DNA from: Pseudocercospora fijiensis CIRAD86
Lineage: Eukaryota > Ascomycota > Dothideomycetes > Mycosphaerellales > Mycosphaerellaceae
Length of the DNA stretch: 64,000 bases
NCBI RefSeq assembly: GCF_000340215.1
Contig: NW_006921532.1
Span: 11,131,318-11,195,317, forward strand
Direction: 5' to 3'
Shown: positions 1 to 11,193 of the stretch, piece by piece
Layout of the letters: each line of letters starts with the position of its first letter
Position numbering within the stretch: position 1 is the first letter of the stretch
The notes under the pieces: generated by a model
The model's database searches: none
Told to the model about the DNA's origin: nothing
What the model saw: only the letters and a program-made list of their open reading frames with translations
Translations under genes and position numbers: made by a program

Positions 1-902
1 CTTCGCCAAGAGCAGCGTGTGTGACGAGTCCGTCAGAGGTTCGAAGTGTGTCCAGCATTACACTGGTTGACTGCCAGCCTTGGCCCTCATTCTGATAGCA
101 CAGAGTGAGCTCAGTAGAGCGACTGATGTGAAGAAAGGCGTGCCTTCCTTCTGCAGGATGATGAGCTCGAAGGCCTTGTTGGTCGCGCAACTTGATTGTC
201 GCATCCCATCGATCACCATTCTTGTGCGCTGCATCGATGTAAGGACCCTACACAACATTAGCCATGGAGCGAGTGTGCTCGTCTCAGGGGGACCTGACTC
301 GGAACTCTGCAGGGAACAATGCTAGCCAATGAAGACCGACGATTGCATTGAGCTCGTGCTTGGAATCGTCTCTGGCCAACTCGCCCTGCGTCGTGCTCAT
401 TCTGCCAATGGCGCCAAACACCGAGGGCAGGTGCACATGACCGGCATCATCCACTACGACGAGATCCAGGCCGATGCCACTGAACTGGATGTGCACGAAC
501 TTTCGACCCTCAGGCGCCTTGAAAGGATAATTGGAGGCATCACTGATGGTCCAGGCGGCAGTCTCTTTGTGTCTTATCATGGTCCGAAAGGTGATTTGAG
601 TGCCATCGGGCGATATTTGCGCGATACTTCCAGTATTGGACCATGCGATCTTCCTAGTTCACTGTTACCAGGCATGCATCAAGACTGACGTTCGGTGCCT
701 TACAAACTCACGTGCAACACCCGCGGCTCTGCATTTCTGCGATCCGCAAGACCAAGGATGCTGGGAGAGGCGCGGCAGGCATGGCAATGCTACCATCGAG
801 GCCGACCGGCGCCTCGCCAAACAGATCGTCCATTGTGCCGTCCATCATTGCAGCATCGGGCAGGTCTGCCATGGTGGCAGTCTCCAGGCTGGCTGCGTCC
901 AT
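1..902 (-). CDS. MED16: Mediator complex subunit 16 (Med16/Sin4), 5' part
   Basis: Tail-module subunit of Mediator, which links activators to RNA polymerase II in the nucleus. Only the N-terminal part is present; the gene leaves the window at position 1. Exons read on the minus strand: 902-712, 653-299 and 247-1. The ATG at 902 opens an acidic leader (MDAASLETATMADLPDA). The first splice (GTGAGT, 711-654) gives CCTKIAWSNTGSIAQISPDG, the start of the family's WD40-like propeller. The second intron (298-248, 51 bp) has a weak GTCAGG donor but joins FPAEFR to GPYIDAAHKNGDRWD, matching the family pattern, and the third exon stays open to the edge. It is divergent from the sirtuin gene. Family assignment rests on recalled sequence patterns. 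Confidence 0.82.
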
Positions 903-1577
903 ATGGCCACGTCTGCTTAAAAACCTTCAATATCCGTGTGGACCACAACGGAGTCTGCCACGCAACGCTTCTTGCGTGCCGCATCACAGCATTGGAAGAC
1001 TGATGCGAAAACGTATGCGTGTTGGAAATGGTCTCGTTGTGCACGATTCACCAACAAGTTGCCAGCATGGCCCGCCTGAGTCGCGACTCGCCTCGTGAAG
1101 CTTCAAGCAATCTTGGCCCGCCGAGGGCTCTCTGCCGTGCCACTATGACCGCAAAGTCAAGAATGCTGTGTCTGATAGTCCGCTATCGGTATGGGAACTG
1201 TGGTGATGGATGCTCGTGGACGGCAGCGATAAGGAAATCGGGAGATGAATCAATGATGATGCATCGGACGGTGTTCGAGTCCAAACAGCTGTTTGTTTAC
1301 TCCTGCCCGTAACCGGGTAAAGCCGAGCGCATTTCGAACACCTCCAACTCCAACCTCCTCTATTCACGCTTCACACGCGCTATTTAATATTCACACCCAA
1401 CGCTCTTCACTGCGCGCCAACCCCCGCCCGTCGCTACCTATTGTACGATACTGGAGACGATGCTATTGTCGGTGTAATTCTGTACAAAGCCCGGTCCGCC
1501 TCGCGCCTCGCGCCTGCTCCCTCCTCTGCCCTGCACCCTCCCGTGTTCGCCTCGCCTCGCCTCGCCTCGACGACACC
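903..1577. promoter_or_regulatory. Divergent promoter between MED16 and the sirtuin gene
   Basis: This 675-bp gap separates two divergent start codons, so it must hold both promoters and 5' UTRs. A pyrimidine-rich run with iterated CGCCT pentamers lies at about 1540-1570, just before the sirtuin ATG, typical of fungal TATA-less promoters. I see no credible ORF. The short frames here have no coding signature. Confidence 0.55.
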
Positions 1578-3701
1578 ATGGACGCCCCTTCTGACAGCAG
1601 CGGCTTCTCGTCGCCTCTGAGCAGCGTGCCTTCTTCGCCGTTGACCGAATTTTCCAACTCGCCCAGTCCGCCGCCCGAGATGCGCTTCTCGTCGCGTCGC
1701 AGCCCCGGCCCATATCCTTCACCACCCGCGTCACAACAAACATCACAGAGCGGCTCGCCGGTTCCAGATGGCATGGACTCCAAGACCTCATCAGACCGCG
1801 AGGATCGTCCTGCTAAGCGCCGGAGAATCACGTTGGAGAAGGAGCGGACTACAGAATATCTGGATCTACGCGCCCGTACTGTTGATGTCGAACAACAAGC
1901 ACAACTAGACCGCCTGCTCAATGTCCTACACAAGCGCCAGAAGATTGTCGTAATTGCCGGCGCTGGCATGTCTGTTTCCGCAGGCAGTAAGTGCTGCCAT
2001 TGCCCGTCCCATCAATAACGCGTCCGATTGCTAACACAACACGTAGTCCCTGATTTTCGCTCGTCGCAAGGTCTATTTCGAAGTCTAAAGGAAGAATACA
2101 ACCTCAAAGGCTCTGGCAAGCATCTCTTCGACGCGTCTGTATACAAAGATGACGTGTCGACATCGTCTTTCCACGACATGGTCAGCACAATGTCACGTCT
2201 TACCAAGGATGCCAAGCCAACTGCCTTTCACCATATGTTAGCAACCATTGCCCAGGAGGATCGTTTGCTTCGACTGTACTCACAAAATGTGGATGGCATT
2301 GACACCTCCATGGACCCATTGAAGACATCTGTACCACTAAAGAAGAATGACGAGAATAAATGGCCGCGCACTGTTCAGCTGCACGGTGGACTGGATTACA
2401 TGGTATGCTCGAAATGCCACGAGCTCTCCGATCTGGACCCCAGTCTCTTTGACGGACCTGTACCACCGTTATGTTCGAGGTGTGAGGAAATTAATGATAT
2501 CCGCACGAACCATGAGGGCAAACGAAGTCATGGTATTGGCAGATTGCGACCGCGAATGGTCTTGTACAACGAACACAACCCAGATGACGAGGCTATTGGC
2601 GCAGTGACGAAGGACGACTTGCGCAAAAGGCCTGATGCTGTAATTGTTGTTGGGACTACCCTGAAGGTGCCAGGAGTAAGAAGAATTGTTCGCGAAATGT
2701 GTGCTACCGTACGCGACCGGAGAGGCGGCGTCGCAATTTGGATCAACAGTGACCCTCCGCCTATTGCCAAGGATCTCGAGGACTGCTGGGATATTATTGT
2801 GCGAGGCCCATGTGATGAGGTTGCCCGACACGCGGCGATGCGCAAGTGGGATGTTCCCGCAGCCCCAGAAGAGTTTGCCGAGGTCAGCGAAGAGGACGCC
2901 AAAAAGGTCGCTGCCAAAACCATGCGCGTTCAGCTGCCGAAATGTCACATGAAGCATGCAGCCAAGGAGCCTTTGCCTTCACAACTGCACAAGAACAACA
3001 GCTTCAGGCCACCGCTTCCCGAAGAGACGCCACGCAAGCCTATGGACTTTGGCCCGCTGGATTGGAGTCCGATGGGTACACCTAGAACCTCGATCGTGCC
3101 AAGCATCGAGGATGATGAGATCTCCGGCGATAGCATTGCTGTAATGAATGACGATACAGTCTCACTGGCCGTCACCGGGCTTCTGACTCCATCAAAATCG
3201 CAGCGTAGCTCGCCAGCGGAGAAGCTTGCCGCAAAGACAAGCGCGAAGCATTCGGTAACAAACCTGAATGACAAGCTCAAGGCAGGCACAAAGAAGCAGA
3301 CAACAGTCAGAGGTGCCTCTAAGAAGGTCTCTGCTACCACGAAGAAGCCCGCTACCGGGGGCAAGGCGCCTAAGAAGGCCACAAATGTGGGCAGACCGAG
3401 AAAGAACGCCAAAGCGAATGCGAAGCCTGGTCCAAAGGTTTCGCTCAAGAACTCTTTCGCGTCCAGTAAACCTGGTGCGACAGCATTGAAGGCCGGCCAA
3501 AAGGACATGGAGAGTGCAGCAAAGAGCCCCAGCAAGCTACGCGATGTCACGAATGCGTCTTCGGAGCCCATGGTTCCATTGTCGCCACAGGATTCAAGGA
3601 ACAACGCGTCGCCTGTGCAGACGCAGAATGTCGATGCACCAGTGAAGCAAGCGAATGACCCCAATCGAAGTCGAATGAGCATCCAAGGAATCTGCAACTA
3701 G
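1578..3701 (+). CDS. NAD-dependent histone deacetylase, Hst3/Hst4-type sirtuin
   Basis: Sirtuin of the fungal Hst3/Hst4 group, which removes acetyl from histone H3 K56 in the nucleus. Exons are 1578-1986 and 2047-3701. The 60-bp intron (GTAAGT, branch GCTAAC, TAG) falls inside the NAD-binding motif, giving GAGMSVSAG-IPDFRS across the join. Other signature motifs are SQNVDGID, the catalytic His in LHGGLDYMVCSKCHE, a second zinc Cys pair (PLCSRCE), RPRMVLYNE and VGTTLKVPGVR. The 687-aa product has a disordered Ser/Pro leader of about 100 residues. Its tail of about 250 residues is Lys/Ala/Pro-rich and contains an AT-hook-like GRPRK. The start is the ATG after ACACC at 1578. HST3 versus HST4 cannot be decided here. 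Confidence 0.88.
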
Positions 3702-4151
3702 GAGTTGCGGCCCCGCGAGAAATCTCGGACGAATCGCATTACACATTAGGAGCGCACAGCAAGTGACAATATTGATTTCTTCGTCAGCTGTGGTAATGAT
3801 ATCGCATTTCGGAGTGGCGTCACGGCAGCTTGGGGTATGAGACGAAGAGAAGATGAAGTTACTTTTTTGACTTTCGCCGCATGGCAACGCGTAGACAGAT
3901 GTACGCGCATTTGAAGAGATACCCTGGGAGATGTGGTATTATTGTGTATATGAAGATGCAGGAAGCTTTCTCAAATGCAGGGAGAGCAGCTGCAGGATAG
4001 TGCCAGACTATCGATATCTATGAATGACAGTGAATCTCACCACGCTTGATCGCCTTTACTTCTCCCATACTTTACAAGTGATCGTCTCGTTGCTGTACAT
4101 TTGCGCTTGTGGGGGTATCTCAATATCAGTCTTCTCGTATGCTCATATCAA
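3702..4151. other. Convergent 3' intergenic region
   Basis: This 450-bp gap lies between the sirtuin stop (plus) and the PPPDE peptidase stop (minus). It should hold both 3' UTRs and polyadenylation sites. No ORF, repeat or RNA gene is visible. Confidence 0.5.
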
Positions 4152-5075
4152 TCACTTGCTCGTCATCGTCGTCGTCTTCGGAACAGGCGCCCTTTCCGCT
4201 GCTGGCAAAGGTCTCCCAGCAGAATCCGTCCGATTCACCACTCTAGGAGGTGGACTTCGATTCTCATCCCTCAACCTCCTCCCACCAGCCAAACTAGCCC
4301 CAAACTCCTCATCTTCAGCACGAAGTCCAACATCCTCCCCCTCTTCCCTTGTCCTCCGCCCTTCCCTCCTCCGTCTCCTCCTATGATCATTCAACATCCC
4401 AGACCTCTCATCCTGAACATCATCATCATCTTCCTCTTCCTCTTCTCCAACAAGCTCCCCCTCCTGCGTCTCCACATCCGGCGGACAAATCCACTCCTTC
4501 GGAACCACACACGGCAACGCAACCCCAATCGCCGCCGCACGATTCAACCACCCCGGCGCACTCTTCCCCGTCAACGCCTCGCACAAAGCATTCGTAAAAT
4601 GATTACAGTTATTCGTCAGCAGGTGGTAATCCGTGCCGAGAAAACTTTCGGATACGGTTTGGATTTTCGCGGAGATTTCGCCGGGTGTGCAGAGGCTGAG
4701 GCCCGCTAGGATCGAGCAGCGGAATCTTCCACCTGGAGGCAGGTATTTGGGGCGGGTGTAGTATACTCCCGTGACTCCCCGTTGCGGGTGCCCGCCGTAG
4801 GCGTATTCGCGGTTGGAGATGCAGATTCCTGAGTGGAGGAGGCTGCCGCCGAGGGTCCAGAGGAGGGAGGAGAGGCGGCCGGGCTGAGGAGGTGGTTATT
4901 AGTGGATTGTTGGAGGTGAGGGGTTGGGGAAACGTACGGGTAGGAGGTCGTAGACGTTTATTATGATTTCGGTCTGTTGGGCTGAGGCATTGTGGGTGGG
5001 GGAGTTGGAGGGTAACGTTATGGATGCTGAGGTGGATCTGTGATTTTGTTTGGGGGTTTTGGAGGTTGATGACAT
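4152..5075 (-). CDS. PPPDE-family thiol (isopeptidase-like) protein
   Basis: Member of the PPPDE/DeSI superfamily, thiol peptidases implicated in removing SUMO or ubiquitin. Exons on the minus strand are 5075-4938 and 4883-4152, joined across a 54-bp intron (GTACGT...CTCAG). The domain begins at about residue 37 (IIINVYDLLP). The catalytic His lies in LLHSGICISNREYAYGGH, and the catalytic Cys in HLLTNNCNHFTNALCEAL about 100 residues later. The product is 289 aa. After the domain (APGWLNRAAAIG) comes a disordered acidic tail with an EEEEEDDDD run and an Arg-rich patch. The start is the only in-frame ATG before the domain. The true substrate is unknown. Confidence 0.85.
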
Positions 5076-6398
5076 GATTGTTTGGGTATGGCGAGGGTAT
5101 TATGAAGGTATTTATACAGTGAAGGTGTATGCATACACGAATCGTGAATGTTGATTGAGCATGCGACAGCTTGCAGTATCTGCCGACACCTACACCAACT
5201 GGGAGCTTCCAGGTCCCATTGAGTTGTTGGTTGTTGGTTGGCAGTTGCGCGCCACGCGATCGGCTAGCAGCAGGGGTTTTGCATATAAGGAGGACAGAAC
5301 TTATCCGGTTACGCCTGCGTATATTTGATCCCTAACAAACTCTGGTAGGGACATCTTGAATTCTGAAGCTATTTCTTTATCTACCTACGCCCTTTATTAT
5401 AGGGTGGATATTCTAGTTCGAAAGAGGGCATTCTGTTGCCTCTATATCTTTACTAAAATCGCTATATCTATATATCGCGTTGTCTCAAAAATCCAGCTCG
5501 AAGGACTTAGAGAAATTTAGCTTCACTTAGGATAACTAACACACTGGAAGGGGGAGAGTGGATCCGATCTGTCCTCCTTATATGCATAACCGCAGCAGGG
5601 TTCGGCTTCCCTGCAGCGGAGTTCGACAGGGATCTTGGGATGTTGCGCCTGACGTCGGCTGCATCTTTCACTTCACTTCAGTATCAACTCTATCACATGC
5701 TCCAAGTCCTGGACTGGTCTGTGGCTTTATGACGCCTGGTTCCATCACAAAATCTCAAGAGAAGGACAGAATGTACCAGCATATGTGGAGTGGATTCATC
5801 ATGGCCGCCAATATCAGTGCCGTCCTGTTTCAACGTCCAGACTGGAGTTCCAGCGCGGTTCACCTTGAAGGTAGGTGAAATGGATAAACGGCGGTCAGAA
5901 AAATTCGAGATAGCGGATCAATGCTAATGCTCCCCTCGTTACTCGGGTTACGGTCGCTACGTGCTTTGAAAGATAGAATCTTAGGGGGTCGCCGACGAGG
6001 GCTTCGCAACCGACACCCCTCCGCTCAGCGGCGTGTCATCGTACCTCCTCTAGAACCACCCTCCAGGCCGCGAGAGGGGGCCCTCGGTCGCTGCGAGTGC
6101 CTACTTTGTTTGGAGAGAGTGTGTGTAGGCTTGGCATATGAAACCGCCATTCAGAATTTCCGTGACTGCCATTTATGAAGAACCGGTGAAGCTAGAGGCA
6201 TCTTTAAAGCCCGTGCGCTTTCTGAAACGTTTCTAACGGACTGTGGAGTCATGGCTGCATCACCTGCAGGCATTCAGAGCGACCAAAGTGAGCTTTGTTA
6301 GTTGAGTGCGCTTTGACACTGATACTCTTGTCTCTCACTTCCTACACGAGTGCTTCACGCACTTCCCGCCGACAGCTCAGGCCTACAACAACGTCGCC
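5076..6398. other. 1.3-kb gap: PPPDE promoter, MITE, unassigned sequence
   Basis: The left end is the PPPDE promoter. A 317-bp inverted-repeat element (listed separately) occupies 5275-5591. From 5600 to 6398 I see ordinary GC content with a GC-rich stretch near 5980-6090 and only short ORFs without coding character. It presumably contains the promoter of the gene starting at 6399. Confidence 0.5.
5267..5599. mobile_element. Miniature inverted-repeat element (hAT-like MITE) with 8-bp target duplication
   Basis: The element spans 5275-5591 (317 bp). Its left end (5275-5298) begins GGTTTTGCATATAAGG. The reverse complement of its right end (5568-5591) begins GGTTATGCATATAAGG, so the two 24-bp ends match at 23 positions. 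Directly flanking it are identical 8-bp copies GCAGCAGG at 5267-5274 and 5592-5599, a target-site duplication. The interior (about 5330-5550) is AT-rich with no coding capacity. An 8-bp duplication is characteristic of the hAT superfamily, so a non-autonomous hAT derivative is the simplest reading; no transposase partner is visible here. Confidence 0.8.
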
Positions 6399-9164
6399 AT
6401 GGACCGGAGCTCACTAGATCCGGCCATTCTCGAAGAGCTTGACAAGAGCGATCTTGTAAAGGAATGCCGCAAATTCCACCAACAACATGGAAGAATGCCG
6501 AGCATGAAGGACATGCAGAGATCCAAGGCTTTTCGCGATGCACTGGGTAATGCCGTGAAAGATCTCGGCAAACCAGGCACCACCTCAGGATACGGCGACT
6601 CCAAATATCCATACAGCTCCGCTGCCCCTTCGCCTGGCTGCCGCGATGCTTGTGAAGAGTGCTCGGAGCAATATCGAACAGGTTTGGGATTGGCCACGCG
6701 ACCTTATGAAGAATTCCTGAGCGACAACGAGGCTCGGCAGAAAGTTGAATACCTCAGAGAGAAGACGGAAGAGAACCTCAGCCACGTGCGCCAACAGCTC
6801 AAGACGTATGGCAATGCGATCATGAAGCGCTGGCTGAAACGCAATGTCAGCAAGCGTGCGAATCTGCTAACACAAGCAATGCCCGAGCTATACTCCCAGA
6901 AGGCTAGCTTCGTTCAGGAGATGCTGAAGATCACCAGATTTCTCGACAAGGACAGGAAGCTTACTCGCAAGATCAACCTTATGCCATATCTCAGCATCGA
7001 ACTGCTGAGCGAGAACCCGAATAACCTCTTAGCCCTTCTATATTATCGCACTCATTTCAACCCAGTCCAATGGGCTGCCTTTGACTGCCATCAATTCTCA
7101 TACTTCTTGAGATCGGGCATGATGGAGGCAACTTACAATCCGCATTGCATCACCAATGACCATGCATGGCGAGTACTACGGCCGACTAGCATTCTGGGAT
7201 CGCGACGCGGCTCATAGATGGGACATTGTGGGATTTCCGCGAGCTCTTCTGACCTTGCAAGCTCAAGAGTTACTCTCCCGCCAACTTCGGGCAGTGGTTG
7301 GTCTTCTACTCAATCCACAACCTGAAAACGCGCAATCTGGATGCGATGTGTTTGAGACACTCGCTGCGACCGGTTTTGCTACCACTGCCGGAGCCATTAC
7401 ACAAGACGTGACATTGACCTCGCCCTTCTCTGCCCCACCTTGCCTCAACATGGCGGAGATTGTGGCTACACTGCGCTCTCGACTACAAGCGTGCGAGGAT
7501 GAGCTTTGGTTGCTTCAGACTGACGCTGATTATTTGCGAGAGCATCTGGCGAAGATTGATAGCTCGTTAGCGCAAGAGTCATTCAGTGGTGGAAGTCGGG
7601 AAGAGCTCAAGCTTCAAGTCGTCATGATCAACATCACTAAAGTCGAAGATTGGCAATATCTATTGGATGAAGCAGAGCAAGCCATGAGCATTATGTCAGA
7701 GCTGTCATCTCGGGTTAGGCCTGGCCATCCGCTACCAGAACAATACGCGAACGCCCTTGCCATCTTCGAGTTCGCGCTGAGCCTGCAATTTCACCGGCAA
7801 CAGAATCATCTTGGAAAACTTATTACTGCTTCCAGCGATTTTCGACAGTACTTCAGTTATGTCGACAAGGAAATAGGTGCTCTTGGCATCGATGCGTCTC
7901 TCCAGAAGACACATCGTCATGATCCAATCTTCTACAACCTCGCGATGCTCCACACGCACGAGTCCCACAAGTCGTTTCCAGCAGCGCTCCACGTTCGTCA
8001 TCTTGATGGACTTCTTGCAAGCCGTCCTCATGAGGAAGCGCGTAGGATCAGTCGAATGATGTATATGGCCGTCTCGGACATGGCGGTCATCGACGACACA
8101 TTGACCAAGATCAAATTGCACCGACCACAAGGACTACGGATGACGTCGCTAATGTCACTTGGAGATCGACCAAAGCCTACTGCTGACGAGAACAGCATCA
8201 TCGAGCTTGTGGCCGGACTGGACCCTCCGCAAATGGAAAGGTGGATGGAGAAATTGACGGAGAAACATGTCTTCGATTCGTTCTACACCATATCAAACTA
8301 CGAATACTTGCATCCTGTGCTCCAAATGCTTGAACACCAGCCACGTTGCACAGGTAGATACGAGACCCGGGACCTGGACGCCTTTGACAAGTCGCAGAAG
8401 GCTTTGTTCGAATTTTGGCAAGCTATGAGAGAATGGAGGTTGCACAAGATCTTGACTTCTTTCGATCCTATCCCCGACTTAGACAGAGCTATGAAGAAAG
8501 TGTTTCCGAGTACTATTGAGGAGTACAGGCGAGATTTGGAGGAAGAGCGTGCTGCAATGGCAGCTGCAGTCGAAGCGAAGAGTTTCGGTAAGTGCCTCTC
8601 CTCTGGGGATCAACGGTGATGCTAATGGGCGGTACAGAGAAAATTAAGCGAGCAAAACCGCATATTCCATCTCAAGAGAGTCTGCGGCTTCCAAAGAACG
8701 AGACGCCGCAGTCTGTTTGGGGTTTCACCTCGACCGAGAACACTGCAGTCCAGCAGGTCAAAGAGAAGAAGAAAAGTCGCCCATTGCACTCGGATCTTCA
8801 GACACTGAGCATTGCAGAGCCGCACCAGGAGTCCTTCACAACTCCACAAGAAACGATCGCAGTGGACAAAACTAGTCTGACTGTGTTCCGTCGCATGTAT
8901 GCCAGTGCGCTCGCGAAGAAAGGCCACATCAATTGGGATGACTTCGTGGCGGCGCTCATTGACATTGGCTTCTCTGTCATGCCGAACAGCGGCTCCGCTG
9001 TCACCTTCAAGGAAAAATCTGGAAAGGGATCCATCGTCTTTCATCGCCCCCATCCAGATTCTCACATCGATCCGATCATGCTCAAGTCCATGGGCAAGCG
9101 GCTGCGAAAGTGGTTTGGCTACGATAAGGAGACCTTTATCGAACGTGGCAAAAACACGTTGTAA
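6399..9164 (+). CDS. Uncharacterised fungal protein, C-terminal HicA-like fold; apparent frameshift
   Basis: Long fungal protein of unknown role, about 900 aa. The start at 6399 has a good context (CGCCATGG); an in-frame ATG at 6306 is also possible. The first frame runs to about 7155 and ends in YNPHCITNDHAW. The conserved-looking continuation (MHGEYYGRLAFWDRDAAHRW) is in the +1 frame. No plausible intron bridges the two, so a 1-base indel or assembly error is likely. The second frame continues to 8587, then a clean 50-bp intron (8588-8637, GTAAGT, branch CTAAT, CAG) leads to the last exon at 8638-9164. The last 90 residues (INWDDFVAALIDIGF, then GSAVTF and SIVFHRPHP) resemble the HicA/YcfA double-stranded-RNA-binding fold, without the usual His after GS. 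Confidence 0.6.
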
Positions 9165-10260
9165 ATTCTAAGTCATGCATGCAATCAGATGGACTAGTCG
9201 CGTGGGGAAAGGAGGACAATAGGTGACTATTAGCTCCTCCAGAAATGGTCCACTGGTCCACTTTATCGCGCAGAGGGCGTGCAGAAAGTCATGGCAACCG
9301 ATTGAATCGACGAGCCGTGAGTACTACGAGTAGCTAATCCAAGCCTTCCCCCAATCAGAATAAACATTACTGGTGACTCCGCGTGCCTTTGGTACATCAG
9401 TAATCAAGCCTTCCAAGACGACCTCCTGTGAACTCTGCAAAGTAGATCGTTCCCGGAATCTGATTGTTTAGATCACAAGGACCACCTAGCCTAGTCGGCA
9501 ATACGAATTCCACCGGCAGTCCCATCTCCGGATCGTATTGATCGCCTAATACTAATAAGCCTTAAGAAAATTAGAGCTACCTATCTATAGCTAAGGCCTA
9601 AAAAGGCAGCAATCCTAATATTCTAACGCTCCCACCTACCAAAGCTCTAAGCAGATCCCAATCACCAGAACGCAACAATATCAATCCTCCCAGTCCCGGT
9701 AGCATCCAACTCTACGGCCGCACGATCTCGATTCCTAGCTCCATAAATCGTGACCCTCAAAGCCCAGCGGCGGCACACCTATGGACGGAAACGGAAACTT
9801 CAACTCGGTCGTAAGTCCTTCTATCCGCAGACTTTAATCCTATCATTGCATCGCCCGACCCGCGACTTCTGAGAATCAGAGCTTGCCGTCTGGTAGCGGG
9901 GTGGGAAAAACGGGTTTGAGTAGTTTATGCGGAGGAGGATTGCAGTGCGTTGCCGGCAAGGGCTGGGAGAAGGTTGGAATTCCGTGTCAAGGACGGAGAC
10001 GATGGGGGATTTGGGGGAGAGGAGGAGAATGGGCATGTTGAATGAGTTGTTGCGATAAGGCCCAGCGCGAGCGGGGTATGGTTGCCGCCTAGCTGACCAA
10101 CACAGTACCCAAGGAGGGGATAGGAACTCTCATCGAGATTTGGAAGCGGAGGTGCTCGCAAAATCATGGTAGGAGAGCGCGTATGCGGGAGCTACCTCCA
10201 TTTAGGCTCGTGGGCATAAAGAATTGAGTTGCGTGAAGGTGATGAATGGGGATTATATTG
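9165..10260. other. Gap with decayed sequence before the large element
   Basis: Positions 9165-9540 show nothing recognisable. Positions 9541-9620 are AT-rich with CpA loss, like a short RIP-scarred repeat remnant. On the minus strand around 9690-9800 a short open segment (VTIYGARNRDRAAVELDATG) looks protein-derived but is bounded by stops, so it may be a gene fragment. The rest (9850-10260) is unassigned. Confidence 0.3.
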
Positions 10261-10875
10261 CGACCGAGTGCACGTGATAGATTAGTAATTAGGGCTAGCT
10301 TCCGAACTTACCGACAACCAATCACGAGCACTCTACCCAATTCTTCGCCTACGAGCCTAATATAAACCCGTACGAAACTAGCCTACTAAACACTAATATA
10401 ACACTATAACGTATATAAGACATTCTAAATAGCGGAGGTTGTAGCCCTACTAATTGCGCTTTATTCTACCTATTAAACAAGTCTATACGACGTTAGCGCG
10501 TTAAGTTTTCGCTATTCTACTAAGCCGACTCGACTATAGCTATCTAGATTACTAGGCGGCTAGCTATACTGCTAGAAACACCTTAACATATAATATACCG
10601 CATCGCCTAGCTAATACTTAGAGGTCCTTCTCCTAATGCTAGTAATTATTATTTAGATAGGCGAAAATTCTGTCCGATACCTACTAACCGCTTTATAGCT
10701 TTTAAGGGTAATCGACAACCTTCCTATAGCCGACTCGATACTTCGAGGTCCTTCGTAGACTATTTCTAAACACCTTTTGTATATAGTATAAGTCTATCCG
10801 AGGTATAGTTATTAAGTTGCTACTATATAGCAGACGCGACTCTAAAGCTAAGGTTAAAATACCTAAAAGTCGCTA

Positions 10876-11176
10876 CTAGTACTACTACTATAGCTGCTAC
10901 TACTGCTGCTACTACCGCTAGCAGACCGCTAGTAGACCGCTAGTACTACCGCTAGCACTACCGCTAGCACTACCGCTAGCACTACCGCTAGCACTACCGC
11001 TACTACTACCGCTAGCACTACCGCTGCTACTACCGCTACTACTACTACTACTACTACCGCTGCTACTACTGCTGCTACTACCGCTGCTACTACCGCTGCT
11101 ACTACCGCTGCTACTACCGCTAGCAGACCGCTAGCAGACCGCTAGCAGACCGCTAGCAGACCGCTAGCACTACTGC
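10876..11176. repeat. Trinucleotide-based satellite (CTA/GCT/CGCTAGC units)
   Basis: About 300 bp of iterated ACTACCGCTAGC, ACTACCGCTGCT and AGACCGCTAGC units. It sits immediately upstream of the ATG of the first decayed ORF. Confidence 0.85.
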
Positions 11177-11193
11177 TACTACTATCCTTTAAA

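Noticed and set aside
5558..5878. Plus-strand ORF of 106 codons after the hAT-like MITE
   Set aside because: It begins inside the element's right end and shows no family features.
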